From assembly GCA_017460845.1 (NCBI GenBank), contig JAFUAE010000047.1, forward strand, positions 1 through 38,624: a DNA stretch of 38,624 nt, written 5' to 3'. This DNA comes from Lachnospiraceae bacterium. Its GTDB lineage: Bacteria > Bacillota > Clostridia > Lachnospirales > Lachnospiraceae. The notes below the pieces were generated by a model, which was not told where the DNA came from, did no database searches, and saw only the letters and a list, made by a program, of their open reading frames with translations. Positions within the stretch are counted from its first letter, which is position 1. Every line of letters begins with the position of its first letter. A program made the position numbers and the translations under genes. Of the stretch, positions 1 to 6,899 are shown piece after piece.

Positions 1-305
1 AGCTTCTGAGCATCAACGCAACCAACGCCCCCGCGGTGCTGGCCTTCAACAACGCAAAAGGCCCCTTTGCCGATGAAAACCTCCGCCGGGCCGTGTCCAA
101 GGCTCTGGACTATGAGCAGGGTCTGGACGGACTTCCGAAGTCCAATGTGCTCAAGTACATGCTTGAGGATCACTGCTCCGTGGTCGTCAGACCGTCCGGC
201 ACCGAGCCGAAGCTGAAGTTCTACATTTCCGTGAGTGCTGCGGATAAGGCGACGGCGGCTGAAGTATCCGATGAGATCAAGGCTGCACTGGAGAAGTATC
301 TGTAA
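1..305 (+). CDS. Phosphoglucomutase/phosphomannomutase C-terminal end, apparently joined to a peptide-binding-protein fragment (partial at left edge)
   Basis: The frame is open from the left edge (first full codon at base 3) and stops at 305. The last 60 or so residues are a typical C-terminal domain of the alpha-D-phosphohexomutase family: the phosphate-binding motif [10 protein letters not shown] is followed by a helix ending in the stop. The residues before it ([20 protein letters not shown], then [11 protein letters not shown]) do not look like a phosphohexomutase. They resemble the family 5 extracellular solute-binding proteins of peptide ABC transporters, where a phrase such as FNtkkPPFdDvrvRqAisyAiD is typical. 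The join falls near base 110. A GTG at 36 is an internal codon and has no clear ribosome binding site. The piece could be a deletion fusion, a pseudogene or an assembly join. The mutase identity is firm; the solute-binding identity is moderate. Confidence 0.7.
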   Translation, partial: LLSINATNAPAVLAFNNAKGPFADENLRRAVSKALDYEQGLDGLPKSNVLKYMLEDHCSVVVRPSGTEPKLKFYISVSAADKATAAEVSDEIKAALEKYL

Positions 306-342
306 GGCGGTACATACCTTACAAACTGATTGAAACGAATAT

Positions 343-370
343 TGGCGCTGCGATCATGCAGCGCCATTTT
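343..370 (+). terminator. Rho-independent terminator after the phosphoglucomutase frame
   Basis: A perfect 9-bp stem (TGGCGCTGC, 343-351, with GCAGCGCCA, 358-366) has a 6-nt loop and is followed by TTTT. It lies only 20 bases before the ATG of the next gene, so it may also attenuate read-through into that gene. Confidence 0.75.
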
Positions 371-389
371 CAGAAGAAGGAGGCGTATC

Positions 390-1514
390 ATGCTGGACTT
401 TTCGAATGAAACCAGGCCCTATGTGCCGTTTGCACTGATGAATGACTTTATGATCGAGGTGTTCAAGAAGGTCGGCGTGCCGGAGGAAGATGCTGCAGTC
501 TGCGCGGATGTGCTGCTGGAAAGCGACAGGCGAGGCGTGGAGAGCCACGGATGCAATCGCTTTAAGCCCATCTACATTGACAGAATTGATGCCGGGATCC
601 TGAATCCGGTGACAGAGTTTGAAGTGATCCGTGAGACCCCGACGACTGCCGTAGTGGACGGCCACAACGGCATGGGCATGGTGGTCGCGAAAAAGTCCAT
701 GCAGATGGCTATCGATAAGGCCAAGAAACTCGGCATGGGCATGGTGGCGGTCCGCAATTCCACACACTACGGCATTGCGGGTTATTATGCGACGATGGCG
801 TCCCAGCAGAATATGATCGGCATTACCGGCACCAATGCGCGCCCGTCGATTGCGCCGACCTTCGGCGTCGAAAATATGCTCGGTACTAATCCGCTGACCT
901 TTGCGCTTCCGACCGATGAGGAATTTCCGTTTATTATCGACTGTGCGACCTCGATTTCCCAGCGAGGCAAGATCGAGTATTATGCCCGTGCCGGCAAACC
1001 GACTCCGGCAGGTATGGTTATCGGACGCGACGGCGAAGCGATGACGGACAGTGAGGACATTCTGAAAGCGTTAAATGAAAAGCGCGCTGCGCTTGTGCCG
1101 CTCGGCGGTATCGGCGAGGAGCTGGCAGGTTATAAGGGGTACAGCTATGCGGTCGTGGTCGAGATACTTTCTGCGGCGCTGCAGGCAGGCAGCTATCTTA
1201 AGATGCTGAGCGGCATCGGCGAGCATGGCGAGAAGATCCCGTATCCGATCGGACATTTCTTTATTGCAATCGATACGGAGGCGTTTATGGGAGCGGAGAG
1301 CTTCAAAAAGACGGCCGGAGACATTCTCAGGGAGCTTCGTGCCTCGGAGAAGGCACCCGGACACGACCGGATCTTCACTGCCGGCGAAAAGGCGCACGAG
1401 ACCTGGCTGTGGCGCAAGGACCGCGGCGTGCCGGTCGGAGAGGCTGTGCAGAAGGAGATGATCGGGCTGCGCGACCGCTTCGGGCTGACGCAGTTCAAGT
1501 TCCCGTTTGAGTAA
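390..1514 (+). CDS. Malate/L-lactate/ureidoglycolate dehydrogenase family (Ldh_2, PF02615) NAD(P)-dependent oxidoreductase
   Basis: This 374-residue protein has the usual length and motifs of the Ldh_2 family, which reduces 2-oxo acids (oxaloacetate, pyruvate or similar) with NAD(P)H in the cytoplasm and is unrelated to classical Rossmann lactate dehydrogenases. The motifs are RRGVESHGCNRF near residue 50, NSTHYGIAGYYA near 125 (the family's conserved His) and GTNPLTFALP near 170. The substrate cannot be read from the sequence. The ATG at 390 is chosen because AGAAGGAGG sits 7 bases ahead; an in-frame start at 330 would run through the terminator hairpin. It appears to be a single gene, with a terminator on each side. 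Confidence 0.85.
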   Translation: MLDFSNETRPYVPFALMNDFMIEVFKKVGVPEEDAAVCADVLLESDRRGVESHGCNRFKPIYIDRIDAGILNPVTEFEVIRETPTTAVVDGHNGMGMVVAKKSMQMAIDKAKKLGMGMVAVRNSTHYGIAGYYATMASQQNMIGITGTNARPSIAPTFGVENMLGTNPLTFALPTDEEFPFIIDCATSISQRGKIEYYARAGKPTPAGMVIGRDGEAMTDSEDILKALNEKRAALVPLGGIGEELAGYKGYSYAVVVEILSAALQAGSYLKMLSGIGEHGEKIPYPIGHFFIAIDTEAFMGAESFKKTAGDILRELRASEKAPGHDRIFTAGEKAHETWLWRKDRGVPVGEAVQKEMIGLRDRFGLTQFKFPFE

Positions 1515-1572
1515 ATGGAGAGTTGAGCAGTTTTTCTTGAGAAATGTTTGTTTAAATGAAGATTAAGATTAC

Positions 1573-1604
1573 ACCGGGGCGGCTGCGACTGCCCCGGTTA
1601 TTTT
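1573..1604 (+). terminator. Rho-independent terminator
   Basis: An 8-bp GC-rich stem ACCGGGGC/GCCCCGGT encloses a 10-nt loop and is followed by TATTTT. It lies about 60 bases after the dehydrogenase stop and just beyond the 3' end of the convergent ATPase gene. Confidence 0.8.
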
Positions 1605-1653
1605 GAGTATATCAAGAGTATCGACACATATTTCAAGGGCGGAGGAAAACTCT

Positions 1654-2835
1654 TTACAGTTCTTTCATCTGCACGAAGTCCTTAAACCGAATATGGCGTA
1701 CAGTACTGGTGCTGAAATCAATGTCGTCATTTGTTATTACGATTTTCTGGCAGGAGTTGTCCAGTTTGGCAAAAGCCCCGAACTCCCTTTCATAAGCTTT
1801 CTCTTCAACCACAGAATATGCTGCCTGGATATAGTATTGTTTATTGCCTTTATTTGCAACGAAGTCGATCTCCTGAGAGCCGTCATGATACACCTGGAGA
1901 TTATATCCCATATAAAGGAGCTCATTATAAACGACATTTTCAAAATTGTGGGTGAGATCATATCGGTTATTAATGACCCGTATGGAATTAAAAGCAACAT
2001 CTTCATCATAAACCTTGAGATAGTATTCCAATTCACGTTTAGACTTGGCGGAATATTTCTTTATTGTTGATATTGCGAAAGCTTCTTCCAGGTATCCGAT
2101 AAACTTAGTAATTGTCGTGATAGAACAAGGCAGGCCTGCTCCCTTCATATATTTTTCCACAGATCTGGCGGAGAAAATTCTTCCGTTCGACAGGAATACA
2201 TAGTTGGCCAACCGCTTGAAGACCTCGGTTTTTCTGATTTTATATCGATTAATGATATCGTTCAGAATGATAGTTTCATTCAGTTCATTCAGATAGATTC
2301 GCTGGCCGCTTTCGCCGTTGTATTCGATTCGCTTCGGAAAGCCGCCCCAGATAATATAATCAGTAAGAGAGACTTCTTTTCCAAGTTCTTTCCCATATTC
2401 GGCGAGTTCTCTATATACAAAAGGCCGTATCCGGAAAGACACATACCTGCCTGAAAGTTCTTTTGTAAATTCTCGGGATAAAAGCTTAGAGTTCGAACCG
2501 CTGATAAAAACAGAGCAGTTTCTGATCCGCAGCGTCCGGCATGCTCCTGCCCAGCCCTGTACTCTCTGAACTTCATCAAGAAAGACGTAGCATGTTGATT
2601 CTTTTCTGTGGTTGTCGACATAGTTCAACAGTGCCATTTCATCGGGAATGGCATTCAGAATAGCAGTATCTTCAAAGTCAAGAAAAATGATATTATCTGA
2701 TCGCTCTTTAATCTCTTCCAGTATCTGTTTCAAGATGACGGATTTTCCGCATCGGCGGATACCGGTTATGACCTTGATCAGATCTCCGTCATAGAATTCC
2801 CGGATAGGATTTATGTATTTTTCACGCTTAATCAT
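1654..2835 (-). CDS. AAA ATPase with C-terminal DUF4143 domain
   Basis: This 393-residue protein belongs to the widespread AAA_14/DUF4143 group of P-loop ATPases, whose cellular role is poorly defined. Walker A is GIRRCGKS near residue 25, Walker B is CYVFLDEVQ near 90, and a sensor-like ISGSNS follows near 120. The C-terminal half has the DUF4143 features, including EIDFVANKG...YYIQAAY, which resembles a PD-(D/E)xK-type nuclease fold core. The ATG at 2835 is preferred over the ATG at 2895 because AGGAGG lies 8 bases upstream of it. The 2895 ATG also lies upstream of the proposed -10 box (2876-2881), inside the promoter. The gene is monocistronic and runs toward the dehydrogenase gene. Its promoter is packed with copies of a TGTCCAGTAG motif, which suggests specific control. 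No partner gene is visible. Confidence 0.85.
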   Translation of the reverse strand: MIKREKYINPIREFYDGDLIKVITGIRRCGKSVILKQILEEIKERSDNIIFLDFEDTAILNAIPDEMALLNYVDNHRKESTCYVFLDEVQRVQGWAGACRTLRIRNCSVFISGSNSKLLSREFTKELSGRYVSFRIRPFVYRELAEYGKELGKEVSLTDYIIWGGFPKRIEYNGESGQRIYLNELNETIILNDIINRYKIRKTEVFKRLANYVFLSNGRIFSARSVEKYMKGAGLPCSITTITKFIGYLEEAFAISTIKKYSAKSKRELEYYLKVYDEDVAFNSIRVINNRYDLTHNFENVVYNELLYMGYNLQVYHDGSQEIDFVANKGNKQYYIQAAYSVVEEKAYEREFGAFAKLDNSCQKIVITNDDIDFSTSTVRHIRFKDFVQMKEL

Positions 2836-2875
2836 CTTATACGCCTCCTGGCAGATGTGTCTGATTCTACTGGAC

Positions 2876-2904
2876 ATTTTAATCCGATTTGACATTTTTG
2901 TCCA
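2876..2904 (-). promoter_or_regulatory. Predicted sigma-A promoter of the DUF4143 ATPase gene
   Basis: On the minus strand TGGACA (2904-2899) and TAAAAT (2881-2876) are separated by exactly 17 bases, about 40 bases before the start codon. Both boxes overlap copies or half-copies of the TGGACA/TGTCCA repeat, so a protein bound to the repeats would block RNA polymerase. This is a prediction from sequence only. Confidence 0.45.
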
Positions 2905-2907
2905 TTA

Positions 2908-2948
2908 CTACTGGACAATTTTACAAAAATCGAAAAATTGTCCAGTAG
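2908..2948. repeat. Perfect 15-bp inverted repeat, candidate operator or bidirectional terminator
   Basis: CTACTGGACAATTTT (2908-2922) and its exact reverse complement (2934-2948) flank an 11-nt A-rich spacer. A third copy of the CTACTGGACA core is at 2867-2876 and a half-copy TGTCCA at 2899-2904. The right arm is followed by CTTTTTTATT, so a plus-strand transcript would also form a terminator-like structure. The repetition of the same core upstream of the ATPase gene favours an operator. Confidence 0.7.
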
Positions 2949-3102
2949 GACTTTTTTATTGAATATTCCGGAAGATTCAGAATGAGTCAGAGACTTTACA
3001 TATGGACAGGTCTTTGTGTAAGATGAAAGCGGAGAGCAACAGTTTCATATCAGGAGGGTATGAATAAGGCCTTATCTATAGAATGCAGGAGGAATAGTCG
3101 AT

Positions 3103-3675
3103 ATGGATGCATTACTTGAAATCATGAGAAAAAGGCGCAGTATCCGGAAATATACGGGTGAGCATGTGTCTGAGGAAGATTTGAAAAAGATTCTGCAGGC
3201 AGGGCTTTTGGCTCCGACAGGAAAGAATTTGAAGTCGGCGGAGTTTGTTGTGGTGCGTGACAGAGAGACATTGGACAAGCTTGCTGACAGCAGGTCGATA
3301 GGTGCAGCTACACTGAAAGGCGCAGACGCGGCGATCATTGTCATTGGATTCAGTCAGATTCAGGATGTCTGGACGGAGGATTGCTCCATCGCACTGACAC
3401 AGATGCATCTGATGGCGGCTTCGCTCGGAGTCGGCAGTGTGTGGATCCAGAGCCGTCTGAGACAGTCCGCGGTAGCAGGAAAGTCTACAGATGAGTATCT
3501 GCATGAGCTGCTTGGCATTCCGGCAGATTATTGCTGCGAGGGAATTTTGTCACTGGGAATGCCGGATGAGGCCAAGGATGCGTATGACCTGCCGGATCCG
3601 GCAGCGGATGCGCGTGTGCATGCCGGGAAGTTCGACAGCACGAATTATGATAAGATCAGGTTGTTTGGGGGTTGA
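3103..3675 (+). CDS. Nitroreductase family protein (FMN-dependent oxidoreductase)
   Basis: This 190-residue protein has the size and motifs of the nitroreductase superfamily, FMN enzymes that use NAD(P)H to reduce nitro groups, quinones or flavins. RRSIRKYTGEHV near residue 12 holds the conserved FMN-phosphate-binding Arg residues; GLLAPTGKNLKS near 34 and the helix ending in LGVGSVWIQSR near 110 are also typical. Its natural substrate is unknown. The ATG at 3103 has AGGAGG 10 bases upstream. A second strong AGGAGGG lies 40 bases further up, next to a 19-codon open frame (3060-3119) that overlaps this start; it is too close to its own ATG to be convincing. The gene is divergent from the ATPase gene and convergent with the OmpA-like gene. 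Confidence 0.85.
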   Translation: MDALLEIMRKRRSIRKYTGEHVSEEDLKKILQAGLLAPTGKNLKSAEFVVVRDRETLDKLADSRSIGAATLKGADAAIIVIGFSQIQDVWTEDCSIALTQMHLMAASLGVGSVWIQSRLRQSAVAGKSTDEYLHELLGIPADYCCEGILSLGMPDEAKDAYDLPDPAADARVHAGKFDSTNYDKIRLFGG

Positions 3676-3731
3676 CTGTTATCTTTCGGGCTCTCATAGG
3701 CGCACAAGGGTTTTCCGGCATTATAAAAAGA

Positions 3732-3789
3732 AAAGTCATCCAATGTTTTGATTCATGTGTAATGCATGAGATCAGACTTGGATGACTTT
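3732..3789. terminator. Bidirectional terminator between convergent genes
   Basis: A perfect 12-bp stem AAAGTCATCCAA (3732-3743) pairs with TTGGATGACTTT (3778-3789) across a 34-nt loop. On the minus strand the stem is followed by a T-rich tract, which suits the end of the OmpA-like gene; on the plus strand it follows the nitroreductase gene. Confidence 0.7.
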
Positions 3790-3817
3790 ATTTAGTGTGT
3801 ATGGCAAGTAATTCTTA

Positions 3818-4900
3818 TCAGCCTTGGCTCGGGATATCGGCGATCGGGGTGTTGACAGCACCGCCTGGCCCTGAAGCAGAGCCGGAAGTCGCCGGGCCGA
3901 TGACTGATCCGGTCACCGAAGAACCGGAAGGCCCTGAAGATCCGGAACCGGAAGACCCGAAAGGTCCGTCTGGGCTGCCGCCATTATTGAGGATGTCGAT
4001 CATTTCGCGGATCATTTCTTCATCCTTCAGACGGAACAGGATCTCGACACGGCGGGAAGCAGAAGCATTGATCGAGCCATTATCGTTGAGGATCGGACTC
4101 GAGAAGCTGCGTCCCGAGGAGGAGAGTACTGACTGGAGTGTCTGGATCTGAGACTCATTCAGCACGCCGCTCGCCGGATCCAGGCAGTATTCCGCGACAC
4201 TGTAGGCACGGCGCTGGGAAAGATCCAGGTTGAAGAGATAAGTACCGGAATCATCCGTATGACCCTCAATAATAATCTCCGAAATGTACTCTGCGTATTT
4301 ATCGGAAAGCAGGATATTGGTGTAGCGCGGCAGGAAGGCAGAGAGGAATTCTTTACCGGTATCCTTCAGCTCATCGGCATTGTACTCAAACAGAATGCTG
4401 GAATCCATGCTGATTGCACCGGTCTGTTCATCCACGGAAACCTGCAGAGAGGAACTGCTGAACTCACGGCTCAGCTCCTCGATCAGTTCGCTGCGGACGC
4501 CGATGATGCGGTCCAGCTTTTCCTGCTGGCTGTTCATGATCTCAGTCAGCTCCTGAAGAAGCTCTGACTGTGTTGTGAGATCTTTTTCCTGCTTCTCAAG
4601 AGTCGCGCGCTGAGCGGCAAGCTCCTCGGCCTGTTCGGCAAGCTTGGCTTCCTGGGCGTTGAGCACGGCCTGCTGGTCGGCGACTGTAAGACGCTCATTT
4701 TCAAGCTCTTCGGACTGGATCACAAGCTCCCTCTGTTTGCCCATCAGTTCTTCCTGCTTCTGGTCATATTTGATACTGCCGTGCAGTACAGTCAGGGAAA
4801 TGATGAGCACGAAGGTGAGCAGCAACCCGGCCATCATATCGGAATACGAGAGCCAGTAGGTGGTTTCCTCGTCATTTTTTCTATTGGAAATTCTTCTCAT
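3818..4900 (-). CDS. MotB/OmpA-family protein resembling ZorB (peptidoglycan-binding stator subunit)
   Basis: The protein has 360 residues. Residues 15-39 form one transmembrane helix preceded by WLSYSDMM; Asp21 sits where MotB and ZorB carry the ion-conducting Asp. Residues 42-140 form a long Glu/Gln-rich coiled coil. Residues 160-292 form an OmpA/MotB peptidoglycan-binding domain with EGHTDDSGTYLFNLDLSQRR and SRRVEILFRL. A Gly/Ser/Pro-rich tail follows (307-360), which is unusual. The expected topology is a short cytoplasmic N-terminus with the OmpA domain outside, bound to cell wall. It follows the ZorA-like gene on the same strand after a 231-base gap. The region before its ATG has only a weak ribosome site and a TTGCAA/TATATT pair 19 bases apart that might be a separate promoter. 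No flagellar genes are near, so flagellar MotB is unlikely. Confidence 0.8.
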   Translation of the reverse strand: MRRISNRKNDEETTYWLSYSDMMAGLLLTFVLIISLTVLHGSIKYDQKQEELMGKQRELVIQSEELENERLTVADQQAVLNAQEAKLAEQAEELAAQRATLEKQEKDLTTQSELLQELTEIMNSQQEKLDRIIGVRSELIEELSREFSSSSLQVSVDEQTGAISMDSSILFEYNADELKDTGKEFLSAFLPRYTNILLSDKYAEYISEIIIEGHTDDSGTYLFNLDLSQRRAYSVAEYCLDPASGVLNESQIQTLQSVLSSSGRSFSSPILNDNGSINASASRRVEILFRLKDEEMIREMIDILNNGGSPDGPFGSSGSGSSGPSGSSVTGSVIGPATSGSASGPGGAVNTPIADIPSQG

Positions 4901-5131
4901 AATTATTAAAGATTCTCCCGGATAATATACTTAAAAGATGCTCTTGTTTTGCAAGAAGTTCTGAAATTAAGTGTTACATTTACAATAAAGTCAGTGATCC
5001 AATCGCGTAGGAGAGCGATGAGATTTATTATGACATGGAGGTGCAGCTGTCACGATGGAATGCAGCAGGCTTCAGCAAGCATTCATTCAGTGGACAGGCG
5101 GACAGGCTGCCTTAAAATTCCAGCAATCTCC

Positions 5132-6520
5132 TTAGCGGCTGCGCTTATTACTCTTTTCCACTGCGACTCTGAGATCGTCGACCGCATCCGTCAGGGTCGC
5201 GACCGCATCTGCAGTATCCTTGTTGCTTTCAAGCAGCTGGCCTGTGAAATTATTAAGCATGCCCTGCAGGTCCTTCAGCATTTCCTTCTGCATCTTGAGC
5301 TGCACCTGGTTCTCATTCGCAAGAGCAGCGGCGTTGTCATTTGCAGTGACCAGACCGCCGAGCGAACGGCGCATCTCGTTCTGGATGGTCTCCACATTGG
5401 CTGTATAATCCCGGATCGTTGCAATCAGGTCGCCGGTGCGGCGGTTGACCTCGATGAAGTTATTGACGCCGTTGCCGGTCTCGTTGAGCACTGCGTTCAT
5501 GAGGTCGGCATTATGCTGCTGGTTGGCGTACTGCGCGTCGACCATGTTTTCGAGCTGGCGGAAGGAGCCGGCCAGCGACTGGTTCATTTCCGCTGTAAAT
5601 GCTGACACGATCGTGCTGAGCGCTTCTTTCTGATCCTGTGTCGCAACTGCTGCAAAGTCGTTGAAGAGGCGGGTCAGCTTCTGGAACTCGGGTGCGGTGA
5701 CCTTGTCAACTTCCTGGGCAACGCGGTCTGTGAGCTCGCCGATCGCCTTGACCTGGTCCTGCTGCGCCGCGATCAGAAGATTGTAGCCGTCGTTGGAGGT
5801 GTCGGGCAGGACGTATTTGCGGAAGGTGGCGACAAAATCACTGACACTGGTTTCCGCATCGTAGAGTCTGCGCTTGTAGACGTAGTTGAAAACCAGAGAG
5901 AAGATCATGCCGTAAATGGAGGTGTGGAATGCGACCTTGATGCCGGCCATCAGCGGCTCGATGCTGTTGGTGATCTCGGCGGTGGAGCCGGTGTTGAAGC
6001 TCTGCAGTCCGAGGGAGAGGCCGATGAAGGTGCCGAGAATGCCGAGTCCGGTGAGCGCGCCCGCCACCTGGTTGAGCTGGCGGCGGTGCATCACGGAATC
6101 GACGAGGTCGCCATTGATATAATCCTCGATATCGCATTTGTAATATGCTTTTTTGGAAGCGGAATAGTGATCCAGGTCGAACAGGAAATCGCGGTAGACT
6201 TCGCGCAGGCGTTCGCTGCGGAAGAGCTCGATCTTGTTGTTCTTATATGGCGCCCAGAGATATTCGTGGGAGTCGCGGGCATCTCTGCGGATCTTTTCGG
6301 TCGCTTCGTCGAGATCTGCGATGATCTCAGCCATGGGCTTGAAGCTGCCGGCCCAGCAGTTGATGAAAATGATGGCGACGATAACGAACATGGCGCCGTT
6401 TACAATGATGTTGGGAATTGATTCCTTCTGGCCTGCGGTCAGGTTGAGCGCCACGCAGAGCGCAACCATTGCGATAAATACAAGAAGGAGCAGGAATTCG
6501 TACCATCTTTTGTTTTTCAT
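5132..6520 (-). CDS. MotA/TolQ/ExbB proton-channel family protein resembling ZorA
   Basis: The protein has 462 residues. Four membrane helices are visible at about 8-27, 37-58, 153-174 (GALTGLGILGTFIGLSLGLQ) and 193-215 (GIKVAFHTSIYGMIFSLVFN). The last two match the MotA/TolQ/ExbB core that surrounds the MotB Asp. From about residue 225 to the end runs a long cytoplasmic Gln/Glu/Asn-rich helical tail, like the tail of ZorA; it is shorter than in the E. coli protein. Together with the MotB/OmpA-like gene downstream it should form a five-to-two type ion-driven motor in the cell membrane. The ATG at 6520 has GGAGA 5 bases before it. What the motor drives is unknown: a Zorya-type defence role is one option, a cell-envelope role another. 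ZorC, ZorD and ZorE homologues are absent from the flanks. Confidence 0.8.
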   Translation of the reverse strand: MKNKRWYEFLLLLVFIAMVALCVALNLTAGQKESIPNIIVNGAMFVIVAIIFINCWAGSFKPMAEIIADLDEATEKIRRDARDSHEYLWAPYKNNKIELFRSERLREVYRDFLFDLDHYSASKKAYYKCDIEDYINGDLVDSVMHRRQLNQVAGALTGLGILGTFIGLSLGLQSFNTGSTAEITNSIEPLMAGIKVAFHTSIYGMIFSLVFNYVYKRRLYDAETSVSDFVATFRKYVLPDTSNDGYNLLIAAQQDQVKAIGELTDRVAQEVDKVTAPEFQKLTRLFNDFAAVATQDQKEALSTIVSAFTAEMNQSLAGSFRQLENMVDAQYANQQHNADLMNAVLNETGNGVNNFIEVNRRTGDLIATIRDYTANVETIQNEMRRSLGGLVTANDNAAALANENQVQLKMQKEMLKDLQGMLNNFTGQLLESNKDTADAVATLTDAVDDLRVAVEKSNKRSR

Positions 6521-6534
6521 ATAATCTCCATTCT

Positions 6535-6603
6535 GCCGCCGGGTTGTGGCGGCTTCCTCCGCCGCCGGGTTGTGGCGGCTTCCTCCGCCGCCGGATTGTG
6601 ACG
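6535..6603. repeat. 26-bp GC-rich tandem repeat in the leader of the ZorA-like gene (2.6 copies)
   Basis: Two identical 26-bp units (6535-6560, 6561-6586) and a diverged partial third make up the leader. In the minus-strand transcript each unit can fold as GGCGGC/GCCGCC with GGAGGAA in the loop, so Shine-Dalgarno-like sequence is presented in hairpin loops just upstream of the real ribosome site. Confidence 0.75.
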
Positions 6604-6899
6604 GCCCCTATATATAGGAACATTCTACATCATTTTACATACATATTGTGAAAATTATGAGAATTTACGGGAAAAATTAAGAGAATATCAAAAGAAATCG
6701 GTGCCTACAAATGAGAGTCATGAGTATATGCTTTGAGAGTCAATGAAGCACTGAAAAATTATTCCAGGTCGTCTGATGAATTTTGATAAATATGCCTTTG
6801 TGAAAAGATTGACAATGTTTTAACAAAAGTACAAAATTCGACTTTTTTCAGGTTTGTTTCGGTGTAAAGCGATGTTATACTCAACTCTGACAATCAGGT
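6604..6899. promoter_or_regulatory. AT-rich divergent promoter region between the ZorA-like gene and hypF
   Basis: Toward hypF two candidate promoters are seen. TTGACA (6809-6814) lies 17 bases before CAAAAT (6832-6837). TTGTTT (6854-6859) lies 16 bases before an extended TATACT (6876-6881), which would give a very short leader before the ATG at 6900. Toward the ZorA-like gene, a TATATA box lies at about 6610-6615 without a strong -35. No ORF or RNA was recognised here. Confidence 0.45.

Noticed and set aside
3060..3119. Nineteen-codon upstream frame before the nitroreductase gene
   Set aside because: Its AGGAGGG lies only about two bases before the ATG, too close for good initiation. Kept as a remark only.
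3818..6520. Flagellar stator MotA/MotB
   Set aside because: No flagellar or chemotaxis genes are nearby, and the MotA-like protein has a long C-terminal helical tail unlike flagellar MotA.
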